Both the position numbers and the translations under genes were made by a program. This document shows, in pieces, positions 45,177 to 54,898 of a stretch of 64,000 nt of DNA (position 1 is its first letter; every line of letters begins with the position of its first letter). This DNA is from Chitinophaga terrae (ex Kim and Jung 2007). Its GTDB lineage: Bacteria; Bacteroidota; Bacteroidia; Chitinophagales; Chitinophagaceae. The stretch spans positions 55,133 to 119,132 of the forward strand of contig NZ_FNRL01000021.1 of the NCBI RefSeq assembly GCF_900107795.1, read 5' to 3'. The notes below the pieces were generated by a model. It searched no databases and had not been told where the DNA came from. It worked only from the letters and a program-made list of their open reading frames with translations.

Positions 45177-45908
45177 CTATTCTCTTCTGCTTTCAACGGT
45201 ATATACGAAGCTGTCGGCCCGGTAATACCCGAGGTTGTATTCAATGGGCCGTTCGCCCTGGTCGTATACAAAACGTTTACGGAAGAGGATAGGGCTGCCT
45301 GTTTCCAGTTCCAGTTTGGAAGCGATGAATTTATCGGCTGTTTTGGCGCTGATCTCTTCTTTGGAAAGGGTAGCTACGGTCATATAGTCCTTTTCGAGGA
45401 TGTCGTAAAGAGGACGTTTGAAGTCTTCTTCCCCTGTCAATCCCACTCTTGGATGGAAATAAGAGATGAAGTAGACGAAGGGACCTTCCGCCTTACCTCT
45501 TAGTCTTTCCAGTTTCAGGATCTTTTTGGTAGGTTCTATTTCGAAGAAGTTGGCGATGGTTTCGTCGGGCAATACCCAGGTTACGTGAAGTTCAAAGTTT
45601 TTGATCACAATTCCCCTTGCGGTCATTTCCTGGGTAAAACTCAGCCAGTTTTTGGATTTTGAGCTGATAGCAGCTTCCGCTACTTTGGTACCTACTCCTT
45701 TTTTTCTTATCAGCAGGCCTTCATACACCAGTTTATTAATGGCATGGCGAAGGGTAGACCTGGAGATGGCTAATTGTTTGGCTAACTGGACTTCATTGGG
45801 AAAGAATTTGCCCCCTGCATATTGCGGGTCCCGGATCATGTTGCGCAACAAGTTCTCTGCCTGTATATGAAGGGGCAAAGGATTTTTATGATCAATACTC
45901 AAATTCAT
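45177..45908 (-). CDS. GntR/HutC-family transcriptional regulator
   Basis: A 243-aa regulator from Met at 45908 (the frame opens at 45977, but the upstream 23 residues do not look conserved). The winged helix (about 10-78) contains PLPLHIQAENLLRNMI, LAKQLAISRSTLRHAINKLVYEG and IRKKGVGTKV. The UTRA ligand domain (about 95-235) has ILKLERLRGKAEGPFVYFISYF and PILFRKRFVYDQGERPIEYNLGYYRAD. It is divergent from a glycosidase gene, and a palindrome in that promoter recurs before the mannose-isomerase-like gene. It probably senses a sugar (phosphate) of the locus; the ligand is inferred from the neighbours. Confidence 0.88.
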   Translation of the reverse strand: MNLSIDHKNPLPLHIQAENLLRNMIRDPQYAGGKFFPNEVQLAKQLAISRSTLRHAINKLVYEGLLIRKKGVGTKVAEAAISSKSKNWLSFTQEMTARGIVIKNFELHVTWVLPDETIANFFEIEPTKKILKLERLRGKAEGPFVYFISYFHPRVGLTGEEDFKRPLYDILEKDYMTVATLSKEEISAKTADKFIASKLELETGSPILFRKRFVYDQGERPIEYNLGYYRADSFVYTVESRRE

Positions 45909-46047
45909 GCCTGCAAAGCAACTGGAAAAATCCAAGAAAAACAAACATTGCCCTTCAGTGGTTAAACGATTTTGCATTTAAATAACCACATTCATTCATA
46001 TCTAATAATAAAATTATCAAGTTCTTATACCGCTCATCCAAATTTTC

Positions 46048-46084
46048 TTGTTTCGGTAAATTTATGTTTATATGTTTGTACATA
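46048..46084 (+). promoter_or_regulatory. Promoter with GntR-type operator before the glycosidase
   Basis: TTG at 46048-46050 and TATGTTTG at 46071-46078 are separated by 20 bp, matching the Bacteroidota -33/-7 pair. The palindrome TATGT-TTGT-ACATA (46071-46084) covers the -7 box. The same 17 bp from the -7 box on recurs with identical spacing upstream of the isomerase at 52394. Confidence 0.75.
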
Positions 46085-46101
46085 TTATCCGGGTTCCACT
46101 T

Positions 46102-47427
46102 ATGATTAACTTGTTCACAGTACCGATCATGGCGACTATAAGCCTACCCGTTACACAGGTGGAGCGGCACTGTGCTTCTTCGTTACGCGATTCCTCCCTG
46201 GCCCTTTCCATTTTAACTGATCCGGGATTAGATACCGTACAGGCGCGGGCGTTAAGGTTATTAACAGGTTTAAATGCCGGCACTTCGTATAAGGAAGTCT
46301 GGATACGCGATTTCAACACTTTTATTAATGGTTCCCTGAAAGTAATGCCTGCGGATAGCGTCAGGAATATGTTGCTGTTGTTTTTCAGGATGCAGGGGGC
46401 GGATGGCAATATACCCGATGGCATAGTGCCTAGGGCACAGGCTCATGGCGGCTACCAGTACAGGTACAGCAACCTGGCGCCTGAATGGGCGGCGCATAAA
46501 AATACCGTGGAAACAGACCAGGAAACTTCATTGATCCAGGCGGTTGCCAAGTATGTTATAGCAACCGGTGACCAGTCAATACTTTTTCTATCCCTCAATG
46601 GTAAAACGATTTTGCATAGGATGGAACTGGCGATGAACTGGTTGCTGAAAGAGCGTTGGTCTAAAAAGTATGGTTTGCTGATCGGCGCCACCACCATCGA
46701 CTGGGGGGATGTTCAGCCCGAGAAAGGCTGGGGCGTAGCCATTAATGACCATACGAAATGGGCGGTTGATGTATATGATAATGCTATGTTCGTTACCGCC
46801 ATCCATGACTTTTTAAAGATCTGCCCTGCCGGCTACCAACCCTCCAGGGACTGGAATAAAGTGGCTGCCGGGATACGTGACAATGTAAGAAAAACCTTGT
46901 GGAAGCCTGACAAACAAAAATATATTCCGCATGTTTACCTGGCCGGATCGCCTTTCTCCCAAAACTTTGACGAGGCTGGATTGTTATACACCGGCGGAAC
47001 GGCATGTGCAATACTGGCAGGTTTCCATACGAAAGAAGAGATTGCAAATATCAACCAACAATTTTTAAGGGCTGCGGCCCGTGAACAACATGCCACCATT
47101 GGCATGACTGTATGTCCACCCTATCCCCAATCTGAATTTCCCAATATGGCGCCCTACGAGTATCAGAATGGTGGCGACTGGACCTGGTTTGGCGCCAGGA
47201 TGATACAAGCTTTAATTGAAAACGGATTTATACAGGAAGCAATGAATGAACTAACTCCAATGATTACACGCGTGATTGATCACAATGGTTTCTACGAATG
47301 GTATGATGTAAGGACCGGAACTCCAAAAGGCTCGGGAAATTTTCGCGGAGAAGCAGGGGTGTTATTCGATGCTATCTCAATGTTGAAAAAATGGGCATTA
47401 AATCAACAGCAGCAAATAAACAATTAA
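46102..47427 (+). CDS. Six-hairpin (alpha/alpha)6 glycosidase-like protein
   Basis: A 441-aa protein with the look of GH15/37/63-type (alpha/alpha)6-barrel hydrolases: YKEVWIRDFNTFINGSLKVM, RMQGADGNIPDGIVP, TVETDQETSLIQAVAKYV, DWGDVQPEKGWG and PYEYQNGGDWTWFGARMIQAL. Asp/Glu in WIRD and GGDWTW are plausible acid/base residues. The start is placed at 46102 (or 46129), since the first Met at 46072 falls inside the promoter. No signal peptide is seen, so it may be cytoplasmic. It precedes SusC/SusD and probably acts on the imported sugar. I could not fix the GH family; GH125 was considered but not supported. Confidence 0.75.
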   Translation: MINLFTVPIMATISLPVTQVERHCASSLRDSSLALSILTDPGLDTVQARALRLLTGLNAGTSYKEVWIRDFNTFINGSLKVMPADSVRNMLLLFFRMQGADGNIPDGIVPRAQAHGGYQYRYSNLAPEWAAHKNTVETDQETSLIQAVAKYVIATGDQSILFLSLNGKTILHRMELAMNWLLKERWSKKYGLLIGATTIDWGDVQPEKGWGVAINDHTKWAVDVYDNAMFVTAIHDFLKICPAGYQPSRDWNKVAAGIRDNVRKTLWKPDKQKYIPHVYLAGSPFSQNFDEAGLLYTGGTACAILAGFHTKEEIANINQQFLRAAAREQHATIGMTVCPPYPQSEFPNMAPYEYQNGGDWTWFGARMIQALIENGFIQEAMNELTPMITRVIDHNGFYEWYDVRTGTPKGSGNFRGEAGVLFDAISMLKKWALNQQQQINN

Positions 47428-47692
47428 AGGGTCTTAGTTATTATTTATAAGTCAGGTCATTACCTGATGTGATGAAATTACGTATTCAACCGGATCGAGT
47501 GATTTTATGTATTCAGCCAAAGTCGATACTCCGGCACTTGTTATCAAAAACTCTAAACAATGAATAAAAACGAAAACTTGTTATTCACCGTGGTTCATTA
47601 TTAAAAATTTTAAATAATTCAACCACACATCTCTCTTCCCGGTTTCGGAACTATTTGATTGATTATTATTTCATGATCTCTAAAGACTTGTT

Positions 47693-50600
47693 ATGAAAAA
47701 AATCCTGGTCTATGCGCTTGCATGCCTATTTTCCATGCATGCAATGGCACAAATAAGGGTTAGCGGAAAGATTACCAACGCTAACGATGGCACCCCTATC
47801 CCCAATGCCACCATTGCGATCAAAGGTACTTCCAGCGGTACGATTGCTAATGAAGCCGGCACTTACACCGTTACAGTACCCAATCAAAACTCGGTGCTGG
47901 TGGTATCCTTCACGGGTTTTGCCACCAAAGAAGTACCTGTAAACGGTCAGACAGTAATTAACATCGCCTTGTCTGAACAGGTAAGTACGCTGAGCGATGT
48001 AGTGGTAATTGGTTATGGTACGGTTAAGAAATCCGACCTCACAGGCGCCGTTGCATCGGTAAGAGCAGAAAAACTGATGGACATGCCTGTTCCCAACGTT
48101 TCACAGGCCCTCCAGGGTAAAGTAGCCGGCGTGGATGTAAACATCAACAGCAGCGCTCCCGGACAGGCCGCGAAGGTGCGTATACGCGGTATCGGTTCCA
48201 TCAACTCCAACATCGATCCGCTGTACGTGGTAGATGGAGTGATCGGCGTAGATGGAAACCAGATCAACCCGAACGATATCGCTTCCGTGGAAGTACTGAA
48301 AGACGCTTCTTCTACAGCGATCTACGGAGCCCGCGGTGCAAACGGCGTGATCATGATCACCACCAAACGCGGACGTAAAGGCTCTCCTGAGATTTCCTAC
48401 CAGGGCGATGTAAACGTAAGTACGCTTGCACGTCACCTCGAAACGCTGAACTCAGAAGAGTTCGTGAAAGTATACAACCTGGCTTTTGAAAACGCAACCA
48501 AGTTCGACCCTAACCACGGTACCTGGGCGCCTCCAAAAGCATTGAATCACCAAAACTTCCCTAAACTTTTTGATGCTAATGACAAACCTCTATACAACAC
48601 TAACTGGGAAAAAGAAACCTATAAACCAGCTGTATCCACCAGCCACCAGCTGAATATGCAGGGCGGTACAGACAATACCCTGTACAGCGTTTCACTGGGC
48701 TTCCTGGATCAGAACGGTTTGATGATCGAATCCTGGTTCAAACGTTATTCTACCCGTATCACTATCGACAGCGATGTTAAAAAATGGCTGAGAATAGGCG
48801 GTAACGTAAACCTGAACTCCGCAAAACAAAGAGTGGTATCTGACGCCAACGGCGCCCTGAACGTACCAAGGATGGTAACGGAAGAAGTACCTATCCTTCC
48901 TGTTAAATATCCTGATGGCACCTGGGCCGGCAACTTCGATATAGACGGACTCGAAGGCGGTCCGAACCCTGTTCATATAGCTAACAACCGCTATACCCTG
49001 AACAACTATACATCGGTGATCGGGGATGCTTACCTGTTGTTCCATATCACTCCGGACCTGGATTTCAAAACCGACTTCGGTTACGGCCTGTTAAGCCAGA
49101 AAAGCAACTTCTATTCCGCCATCAACCTGCCGCACCTGTCGCAGGACCAGGGCGGTGTTGCCCGTGTTTTTGGTAACTCCAACAAATACTGGCAGTCAGA
49201 AAACTACCTGACCTACAACAAGAAGTTCAATTCAAATAACAGTATGACCGCATTGTTGGGCGTTTCTTTCCAACAATACAAAAACGAATACTGGAACACA
49301 GAAACCCAGAACTTCATCGATGACTTCTTCCAATGGCATAACCTGGCCTCAGGTTCTGTAAAACAGAATTCGGAGTCGTCTGACTACAGCTGGTCCATGA
49401 ACTCCTACTTTGCCCGTGCAACTTATAACCTCATGGACAAATACCTGTTCACTGCTACCGGTAGGGTGGATGGATCATCCAAATTCGGTAAGAACAACAA
49501 ATACGCTTTCTTCCCGTCTGTGGGCGCTGCGTGGCGCATTGGCCAGGAAAACTTCCTGAAGAACAGCAACGCAGTAAATGAACTGAAACTCCGCGCCAGT
49601 TACGGTGTTTCCGGTAACCAGGAAATTGGTCAGTACCAGAGTATTGCACAGATCAGACCTACACAGGTGGTACTGAACGGCGCCAATAATTCCGGCCTGA
49701 TCCCAGGTTATATCGGGAACCCAGACCTGAAATGGGAACGTTCATTACAGTTCGACGCCGGCGTTGAATGGGTAGCCTTCGACAACCGTATCAACTTAAA
49801 TGTCGACTTCTATACCCGTACCACCAAAGACCTGTTACTGGCCGCCCCTATTCCATGGAGCGCCGGCTTCCAGGACGCCTTTGTGTATAAGAACGTAGGT
49901 TCTGTAAGAAATACAGGTGTGGAAGTAAACCTGGGAACTACCAACATCAAAACAGACAACTTCACCTGGACCACCAACTTCATCTTCACTACCAACAAAA
50001 ACAAGATCCTGAAGTTGAACAACGGAAACGCCGATATCTTCCCTGGTCCTAACTTCCTGGGCCAAACCAACATACTGCGCGTAGGCGAACCGATCGGTTC
50101 CTTCTACGGCATGTATCGCCTGGGTACTTACGGCACCAACGAAGCAGCGGAAGCAGCAGCGCATAACCTGATGCCAGGTGATCGTAAATACCTTTACGAG
50201 GCAGGCACCAACAATCCTGTTTATGGCATTATAGGACAGGCTTATCCTAAATGGACAGGCACCTTCAGCTCTACCCTGAAATACAAAGGATGGGATTTTG
50301 CCTTCGACATCCGTTTTGTACAGGGTATGAATACCGCAGCTACATTCAAACACTCAGCGGAAGACCGCCAGACGCTGGCCAACAGTTTGAAGACCGTATT
50401 AAACGCATGGACGCCTGACAACCAGAATACCATGATAGCACAGGTACGCAGCTACAAATTCACCCAGGATTCGCACTTCGATACCTGGTGGGTAGAAGAT
50501 GGCTCCTACATTCGTGGCCAGAACTTTACGCTGGGTTATAACTTCCCTGACAAATTCCTGCAAAGGTCTAAGATCAATAAGCTCCGTATCGCAGCAAGTG

Positions 50601-50761
50601 TTCAGAACCTGTTCCTCATTACCGATTATACAGGTTATGATCCGGAAGTGGATACATTCAATTCTGGTTATGGTGCAAACACTGCGTTCTCACAAGGTAT
50701 CGACTTCTTCCCTTATCCACGCCCGCGTGTATGGAACCTGAGTGTAAACCTTGGATTCTAA
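47693..50761 (+). CDS. SusC/RagA-family TonB-linked outer-membrane receptor
   Basis: A 1022-aa TonB-dependent transporter for glycans or other large ligands. It has a signal peptide (MKKILVYALACLFSMHAMAQ), a carboxypeptidase-D-like domain (IRVSGKITNANDGTPIPNAT), the plug with the SusC signature (VVIGYGTVKKSDLTGAV, then LYVVDGVIGVDG and GARGANGVIMITTKRG) and a long Tyr/Asn-rich barrel ending WNLSVNLGF. It follows the glycosidase by 266 bp with no clear gene in between and precedes its SusD partner. I found no copy of the GntR palindrome in its own upstream gap, so read-through from 46085 is likely. Confidence 0.93.
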   Translation: MKKILVYALACLFSMHAMAQIRVSGKITNANDGTPIPNATIAIKGTSSGTIANEAGTYTVTVPNQNSVLVVSFTGFATKEVPVNGQTVINIALSEQVSTLSDVVVIGYGTVKKSDLTGAVASVRAEKLMDMPVPNVSQALQGKVAGVDVNINSSAPGQAAKVRIRGIGSINSNIDPLYVVDGVIGVDGNQINPNDIASVEVLKDASSTAIYGARGANGVIMITTKRGRKGSPEISYQGDVNVSTLARHLETLNSEEFVKVYNLAFENATKFDPNHGTWAPPKALNHQNFPKLFDANDKPLYNTNWEKETYKPAVSTSHQLNMQGGTDNTLYSVSLGFLDQNGLMIESWFKRYSTRITIDSDVKKWLRIGGNVNLNSAKQRVVSDANGALNVPRMVTEEVPILPVKYPDGTWAGNFDIDGLEGGPNPVHIANNRYTLNNYTSVIGDAYLLFHITPDLDFKTDFGYGLLSQKSNFYSAINLPHLSQDQGGVARVFGNSNKYWQSENYLTYNKKFNSNNSMTALLGVSFQQYKNEYWNTETQNFIDDFFQWHNLASGSVKQNSESSDYSWSMNSYFARATYNLMDKYLFTATGRVDGSSKFGKNNKYAFFPSVGAAWRIGQENFLKNSNAVNELKLRASYGVSGNQEIGQYQSIAQIRPTQVVLNGANNSGLIPGYIGNPDLKWERSLQFDAGVEWVAFDNRINLNVDFYTRTTKDLLLAAPIPWSAGFQDAFVYKNVGSVRNTGVEVNLGTTNIKTDNFTWTTNFIFTTNKNKILKLNNGNADIFPGPNFLGQTNILRVGEPIGSFYGMYRLGTYGTNEAAEAAAHNLMPGDRKYLYEAGTNNPVYGIIGQAYPKWTGTFSSTLKYKGWDFAFDIRFVQGMNTAATFKHSAEDRQTLANSLKTVLNAWTPDNQNTMIAQVRSYKFTQDSHFDTWWVEDGSYIRGQNFTLGYNFPDKFLQRSKINKLRIAASVQNLFLITDYTGYDPEVDTFNSGYGANTAFSQGIDFFPYPRPRVWNLSVNLGF

Positions 50762-50806
50762 GAGTTGATAGTTGAGTACCTTTTTTTAGTCTTTAAACCA
50801 CAGAAA

Positions 50807-52303
50807 ATGAAAAAGATCAATTATATATTAGTCTCATTGCTCCTGTTAATGAGTTTCTCCTGTAAGAAATTCCTGGAAGAAAAACCCACAGGATTCATTT
50901 CGCCGGATGCCCAGCTTACCAGTAAAAAGGTAGCGCAGGCTTATGCTACGGGGTGTTATAAATACTTGCAGGGGTTCCTCCAGGGCCAACCTTCCTCCTA
51001 TGGCGGTAACGTGTATAACCTCATGGAGTTTGTAACCGGTAAAGCAAACAGCGACCTGGGTCAAACCGGTTTTGCCACTTTTTCTTCCATGAGTTACATT
51101 TCCTCCAGTTTCTATTTTGATACCTGGTGGCAACAGATGTACCTCGGAATTGGTACCTGCAACCTGGCAATAGAAAAGATCCCCGGCTTTGTGGTATTGA
51201 CAGATGCTGAAAAAACCAACATGCTCGCAGAAGCCCATGCATTGAGAGCATTGTATTACTTCTACCTGGTAAGGATGTTTGGAGCTGTGCCTAAAGTGAC
51301 TGAAGTAGCTAAAGACCTGAACGTACTGCTTCCTCGCACGCCGGCTAAACAGATCTATGATGAAGTGATCATACCAGACCTGGAAACAGCCGCCAAATCA
51401 ACTTTGCCATGGAGAAGCACAACTGTTTCACTGGGCTTCATTCATTCCCTGCTGGCAGATGTATACCTGACTTACGCAGGAGCGGCTATCAATGGCGGCG
51501 CTACTTACTATGCCAAGTCTGCTGAACATTCCAAAATGGTTATTCAGAACAGCGGCAACTACCTGTTCCCCGAATATACAGATATGATCAAACCTGCTAA
51601 CAAGGGAATCGGGGAGTTTATCTTCCAGGTACAATATGCAGCTGCAGTACCCAGCAACAACCCGCTCACTGCGCTGACCATTCCTAACTATTCAGGCATC
51701 TCCAAATATGCTGATGAATACGGATCTGTATATCCTACTACCCAGTTCCTCGCCTCCTTCCCGGCCGGCGATAAAAGGGTACAGGAAAAACAATTCTTCT
51801 ACAGCAGTTATAAGAGCATCAAAGACGGATCTACCGTGACTTTCAGATCACCGTATATCTATAAATATTTTGATAGCCTGGCTGTTGTTTCTACAGCTAA
51901 ATCCGACCTGAACTATACCCTTTACCGATATGCCGATGTATTGCTGATGTATGCAGAAGCATCTAACAGGGCTACAGGAACACAGGACGATATTGCAACC
52001 AAAGCAGTGAACGACATCCGCGCCCGCGCCAAACTGGCTCCTATCGGCAAAATGTCGATGGCTGATTTCGAGCACGAAGTATGGTTACAGCGCTATTTTG
52101 AGCTATGCTATGAAAACAAAATGTGGTTCGATATGATCCGTACCCGGAAAGTACATAACGATGTTACCGGTAACTGGGATGATTTCGTAGGTCACAAAAC
52201 CGTATTAGGCGCCACTTTCCAGGAAAAGCACCTGCTGTTCCCCGTGCCTAAACAGGAAATTGACGCAAACCCGAACCTTTTACCAAATAATACAGGGTAC
52301 TAA
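50807..52303 (+). CDS. SusD/RagB-family glycan-binding lipoprotein
   Basis: A 498-aa surface lipoprotein that pairs with SusC. Starting at 50807 gives the signal MKKINYILVSLLLLMSFSC with the lipobox Cys at 19; the frame opens at 50765 but the first 14 residues lack sense. SusD features are FLEEKPTGFISPDAQLT, NMLAEAHALRALYYFYLVRMF, the TPR-like helices and LNYTLYRYADVLLMYAEASNRA, ending ELCYENKMWFDMIRTRKV and KQEIDANPNL. It lies 45 bp behind susC and is followed by a strong terminator. Confidence 0.92.
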   Translation: MKKINYILVSLLLLMSFSCKKFLEEKPTGFISPDAQLTSKKVAQAYATGCYKYLQGFLQGQPSSYGGNVYNLMEFVTGKANSDLGQTGFATFSSMSYISSSFYFDTWWQQMYLGIGTCNLAIEKIPGFVVLTDAEKTNMLAEAHALRALYYFYLVRMFGAVPKVTEVAKDLNVLLPRTPAKQIYDEVIIPDLETAAKSTLPWRSTTVSLGFIHSLLADVYLTYAGAAINGGATYYAKSAEHSKMVIQNSGNYLFPEYTDMIKPANKGIGEFIFQVQYAAAVPSNNPLTALTIPNYSGISKYADEYGSVYPTTQFLASFPAGDKRVQEKQFFYSSYKSIKDGSTVTFRSPYIYKYFDSLAVVSTAKSDLNYTLYRYADVLLMYAEASNRATGTQDDIATKAVNDIRARAKLAPIGKMSMADFEHEVWLQRYFELCYENKMWFDMIRTRKVHNDVTGNWDDFVGHKTVLGATFQEKHLLFPVPKQEIDANPNLLPNNTGY

Positions 52304-52326
52304 ACATTGTCAAATCTGTTGAAACC

Positions 52327-52356
52327 AAAAGGCTACCTCCCGGGGTAGCCTTTTTT
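52327..52356 (+). terminator. Intrinsic terminator of the susCD operon
   Basis: GGCTACC with GGTAGCC (7 bp), a C/G-rich loop and TTTTTT, right after susD. It isolates the downstream promoter of the isomerase gene. Confidence 0.85.
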
Positions 52357-52370
52357 ATTTTCATGAAAAC

Positions 52371-52407
52371 TTGGCGAAATGCGATTATGTATGTATGTTT
52401 GTACATA
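52371..52407 (+). promoter_or_regulatory. Promoter with GntR-type operator before the isomerase
   Basis: TTG at 52371-52373 and TATGTTTG at 52394-52401 with 20 bp between, and the TATGT-TTGT-ACATA palindrome at 52394-52407. It is the second copy of the site found before the glycosidase and starts just after the susD terminator. Confidence 0.75.
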
Positions 52408-52421
52408 TTAACCTACATTTC

Positions 52422-54125
52422 ATGACCCACCGGAGCACCCCTTCTTCCTTGTGCAGCATCAAACAACAAAAGATCGGGTATCGCATTGCTCCGACACATT
52501 ACCATCCGATTACTATCAATACCGATTACCAGTCGCTGGCCAGTTGGATCATCCAGCAACCAATTGTGGTAATAGACGGTTATACCGGAGTTGACTGGGA
52601 AGGCATACAATCAGCGCTCAGCGATATTCTTACTGAGCAGGGAATTCGTTTTAAATGGTACGACATAGGGAAGCTGCAAAAGAGTACAGCAGTATTGGAG
52701 CAGCAACTGGCCCCTTTCATGGGAGGCGATGCCCATTGGGGTAGTATTTGTCCGTTAGGCATGGCCGATCTCTATCCTCAAACCAATCTTCACCTGCATC
52801 CCGACTTTGATCAGCATATTATTATTGGCCCCGGCGCAGCGTTATTCCATACTTCTGCTCCCGTTATTTATGCAGAACACTCGAAACTTACGCTGGATCT
52901 CAGCGACCCGGAAGCGTTCAAGCGCTTCTATTATATAGACAGGGTAATATACAACGAACATAAAGCAGCCATCCGCGATCGCATCAAAATAATGATAGAC
53001 GCAACGTCGGTCAGTCGCCCCGCCTGGGTCTGGAGAAAAGAGCTGAATGCGGCTATAGACCAGTTGCTCACCCAACCAATCCGTTTACTTCCCTGGTTTG
53101 CCCCAGGGCCCTGGGGCGGCCAGTGGTTGAAAGCGAAGATCGACGGCCTTCCACAATCGGTCCCCAATTATGCCTGGGGCTTTGAGCTGGTGGCGCCTGA
53201 AAGCATGCTGCTGATCGACAACGGGAAAGCGACCTTCGGACTCCCTTTTGAATGGCTGATGTATGACTGGCAACAGGCGATCCTGGGCCGGCATGCCGCT
53301 ATCTTCGGGTCGTATTTCCCTATCCGCTTCGATTTCCTGGATACTATAGACGGTGGACATCTATCTATCCAGTGCCATCCTTCCCAAAAATTTATTCAAA
53401 AACAATACAACGAACCGATAGCCCAGGACGAAACTTATTATATACTGGAAGCCGCTCCTGGCGCTACTGTGTTCCTTGGCCTGCGTCCCGGCGTTGATAC
53501 AGGATTATTCCGGCAGGAACTTACCGAAAGCGCTGCAACTAATAAACCAGTAGCGATAGGCGACTTCGTGCAGGAACACCCATCTGCGAAGCACGATCTT
53601 TTTCTTATTCCTAACGGCGCCGTACATAGTGCGGGTAAAGGCAACCTGGTGCTGGAGATCAGCGCCACGCCCTATTTATATACCTTTAAAATGTATGATT
53701 GGCTGCGGCCTAACCTGGATGGAGAATTAAGGCCTATCAGTATTGAGGAAGCTTTCGCGAACCTGCGGCCAGGGTACACAAGTGAAGAGCTGGTAGCACG
53801 CCCCCGTACCGTTGAGACGGGGAACGACTGGCAGATAACGGAGCTTCCCACCCATCCCCAGCACTTCTATAACATCCGGCGACTGGAATTTGATTCCAGT
53901 ATCGAAGTGACTACTGATAACAGGTGTTTGATGATGATTTTGGTAGAAGGAGAATCAATACGCGCCAACGGGGCAGTATATAATTACCTGGAATCTTTCG
54001 TCAATCCGGCTGCCGTTAGCCGCGTAACGTTAACCAACAACGGCAGTACCAGGGCGTATGTGCTAATGGTTACACTGAAAGATGATCACCCTGTTTATCA
54101 CCGGCTTCCCCCTGTTATAATGTGA
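52422..54125 (+). CDS. manA: Class I mannose-6-phosphate isomerase-like protein with kinase-like N-terminal domain
   Basis: A 567-aa protein from Met at 52422. The C-terminal part (about 215-567) is phosphomannose-isomerase-like with LPWFAPGPWGGQW, LSIQCHPSQKF, QDETYYILEA and NGAVHSAGKGNLVLEIS, where His and Glu of QCHP and DETYY would hold zinc. The first about 200 residues (QPIVVIDGYTGVDWEGIQSAL, then IIIGPGAALFHTS) resemble a nucleoside-kinase fold but have no GKT/S P-loop, so this half is probably not an active kinase. It would convert mannose-6-phosphate to fructose-6-phosphate. It has its own GntR-type promoter copy. Confidence 0.82.
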   Translation: MTHRSTPSSLCSIKQQKIGYRIAPTHYHPITINTDYQSLASWIIQQPIVVIDGYTGVDWEGIQSALSDILTEQGIRFKWYDIGKLQKSTAVLEQQLAPFMGGDAHWGSICPLGMADLYPQTNLHLHPDFDQHIIIGPGAALFHTSAPVIYAEHSKLTLDLSDPEAFKRFYYIDRVIYNEHKAAIRDRIKIMIDATSVSRPAWVWRKELNAAIDQLLTQPIRLLPWFAPGPWGGQWLKAKIDGLPQSVPNYAWGFELVAPESMLLIDNGKATFGLPFEWLMYDWQQAILGRHAAIFGSYFPIRFDFLDTIDGGHLSIQCHPSQKFIQKQYNEPIAQDETYYILEAAPGATVFLGLRPGVDTGLFRQELTESAATNKPVAIGDFVQEHPSAKHDLFLIPNGAVHSAGKGNLVLEISATPYLYTFKMYDWLRPNLDGELRPISIEEAFANLRPGYTSEELVARPRTVETGNDWQITELPTHPQHFYNIRRLEFDSSIEVTTDNRCLMMILVEGESIRANGAVYNYLESFVNPAAVSRVTLTNNGSTRAYVLMVTLKDDHPVYHRLPPVIM

Positions 54126-54215
54126 CCTCAAAAAAAATTTATTTTTTTTTAAATGCTCCTGACATACTGTTGTCACAACCCGGTTTTTACTTTGTTGTAA
54201 CAAAACGCAGAAAAC

Positions 54216-54713
54216 ATGTCACAAATTGAAATGCTCCTTAAAGAACTCAAACAAGAAGCAGTTACTACCCGCAAAATGTTAGCCCTGGTACCGGACGACA
54301 AACACGATTGGAAGCCCCATGCAAAAAGTGGCAGTCTTATCTGGTTGTCGACCCACGTTGCCGAGTTACCAGGCTGGGTTGATATGACGCTGAACACCAG
54401 CGAACTGGATTTCCAACAAAATCCATACACCCAACCACCAATTAGAAACAATGCGGAACTGCTCGCATTTTATGATAAGTCATTCGACGCTGGTATCAAA
54501 GCGCTGGAAAATGCCAAAGACGATCAGTTGGCAGAAAACTGGACATTACGGAACGGGGATATGATCCTGAGTGTTTCCAGCAAAGCGGATGTGATCCGGA
54601 TGAGCTATTGCCAGACGGTGCATCACAGGGCGCAATTAGGATTATACCTTCGTTTGCTGGATGTTCCGATTCCAGGCAGCTATGGTCCGAGCGCGGACGA
54701 ACACGGGCACTGA
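54216..54713 (+). CDS. DinB-family protein
   Basis: A 165-aa four-helix DinB/YfiT-type protein. The metal-site layout is visible: STHVAELPGW in the first part and QTVHHRAQLGLYLRLLDVPIPGSYGPS near the end, with His residues as likely nickel or zinc ligands. The family often acts in bacillithiol or other thiol transfer, or has unknown enzymatic roles. It is monocistronic with a terminator hairpin behind it. The substrate is unknown. Confidence 0.87.
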   Translation: MSQIEMLLKELKQEAVTTRKMLALVPDDKHDWKPHAKSGSLIWLSTHVAELPGWVDMTLNTSELDFQQNPYTQPPIRNNAELLAFYDKSFDAGIKALENAKDDQLAENWTLRNGDMILSVSSKADVIRMSYCQTVHHRAQLGLYLRLLDVPIPGSYGPSADEHGH

Positions 54714-54764
54714 TAAAGATCTGTTGCCGGTATTTACGGGCAACCGGCAGCAGGTTTTGTCGGT

Positions 54765-54795
54765 AGGGATAAGGTAATGCCTTATCCCTTATTTT
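54765..54795 (+). terminator. Intrinsic terminator after the DinB gene
   Basis: AGGGATAAGG with CCTTATCCCT (10-bp stem), a 5-nt loop and TATTTTG. A second weaker GTTGCC hairpin lies just upstream at about 54723-54743. Confidence 0.75.
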
Positions 54796-54898
54796 GTTAT
54801 GCCACCCTCTCCTATTCATTTTATTCACTCGATGAACGGATTTTGTCAGCCAAGCTGATTTTTTTACCTTCGGTCCACCCACTATTTGAACAACTAAT

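Noticed and set aside
46072..46101. Upstream start of the glycosidase at 46072
   Set aside because: This Met falls inside the -7 box and operator, upstream of the expected transcription start.
46102..47427. GH125 exo-alpha-mannosidase
   Set aside because: The neighbouring isomerase suggested mannose, but I could not find GH125-specific segments; only a general (alpha/alpha)6 layout is supported.
52371..52421. TTG start of the isomerase at 52371
   Set aside because: The TTG is the -33 element of the promoter; translation from 52422 is far more plausible.
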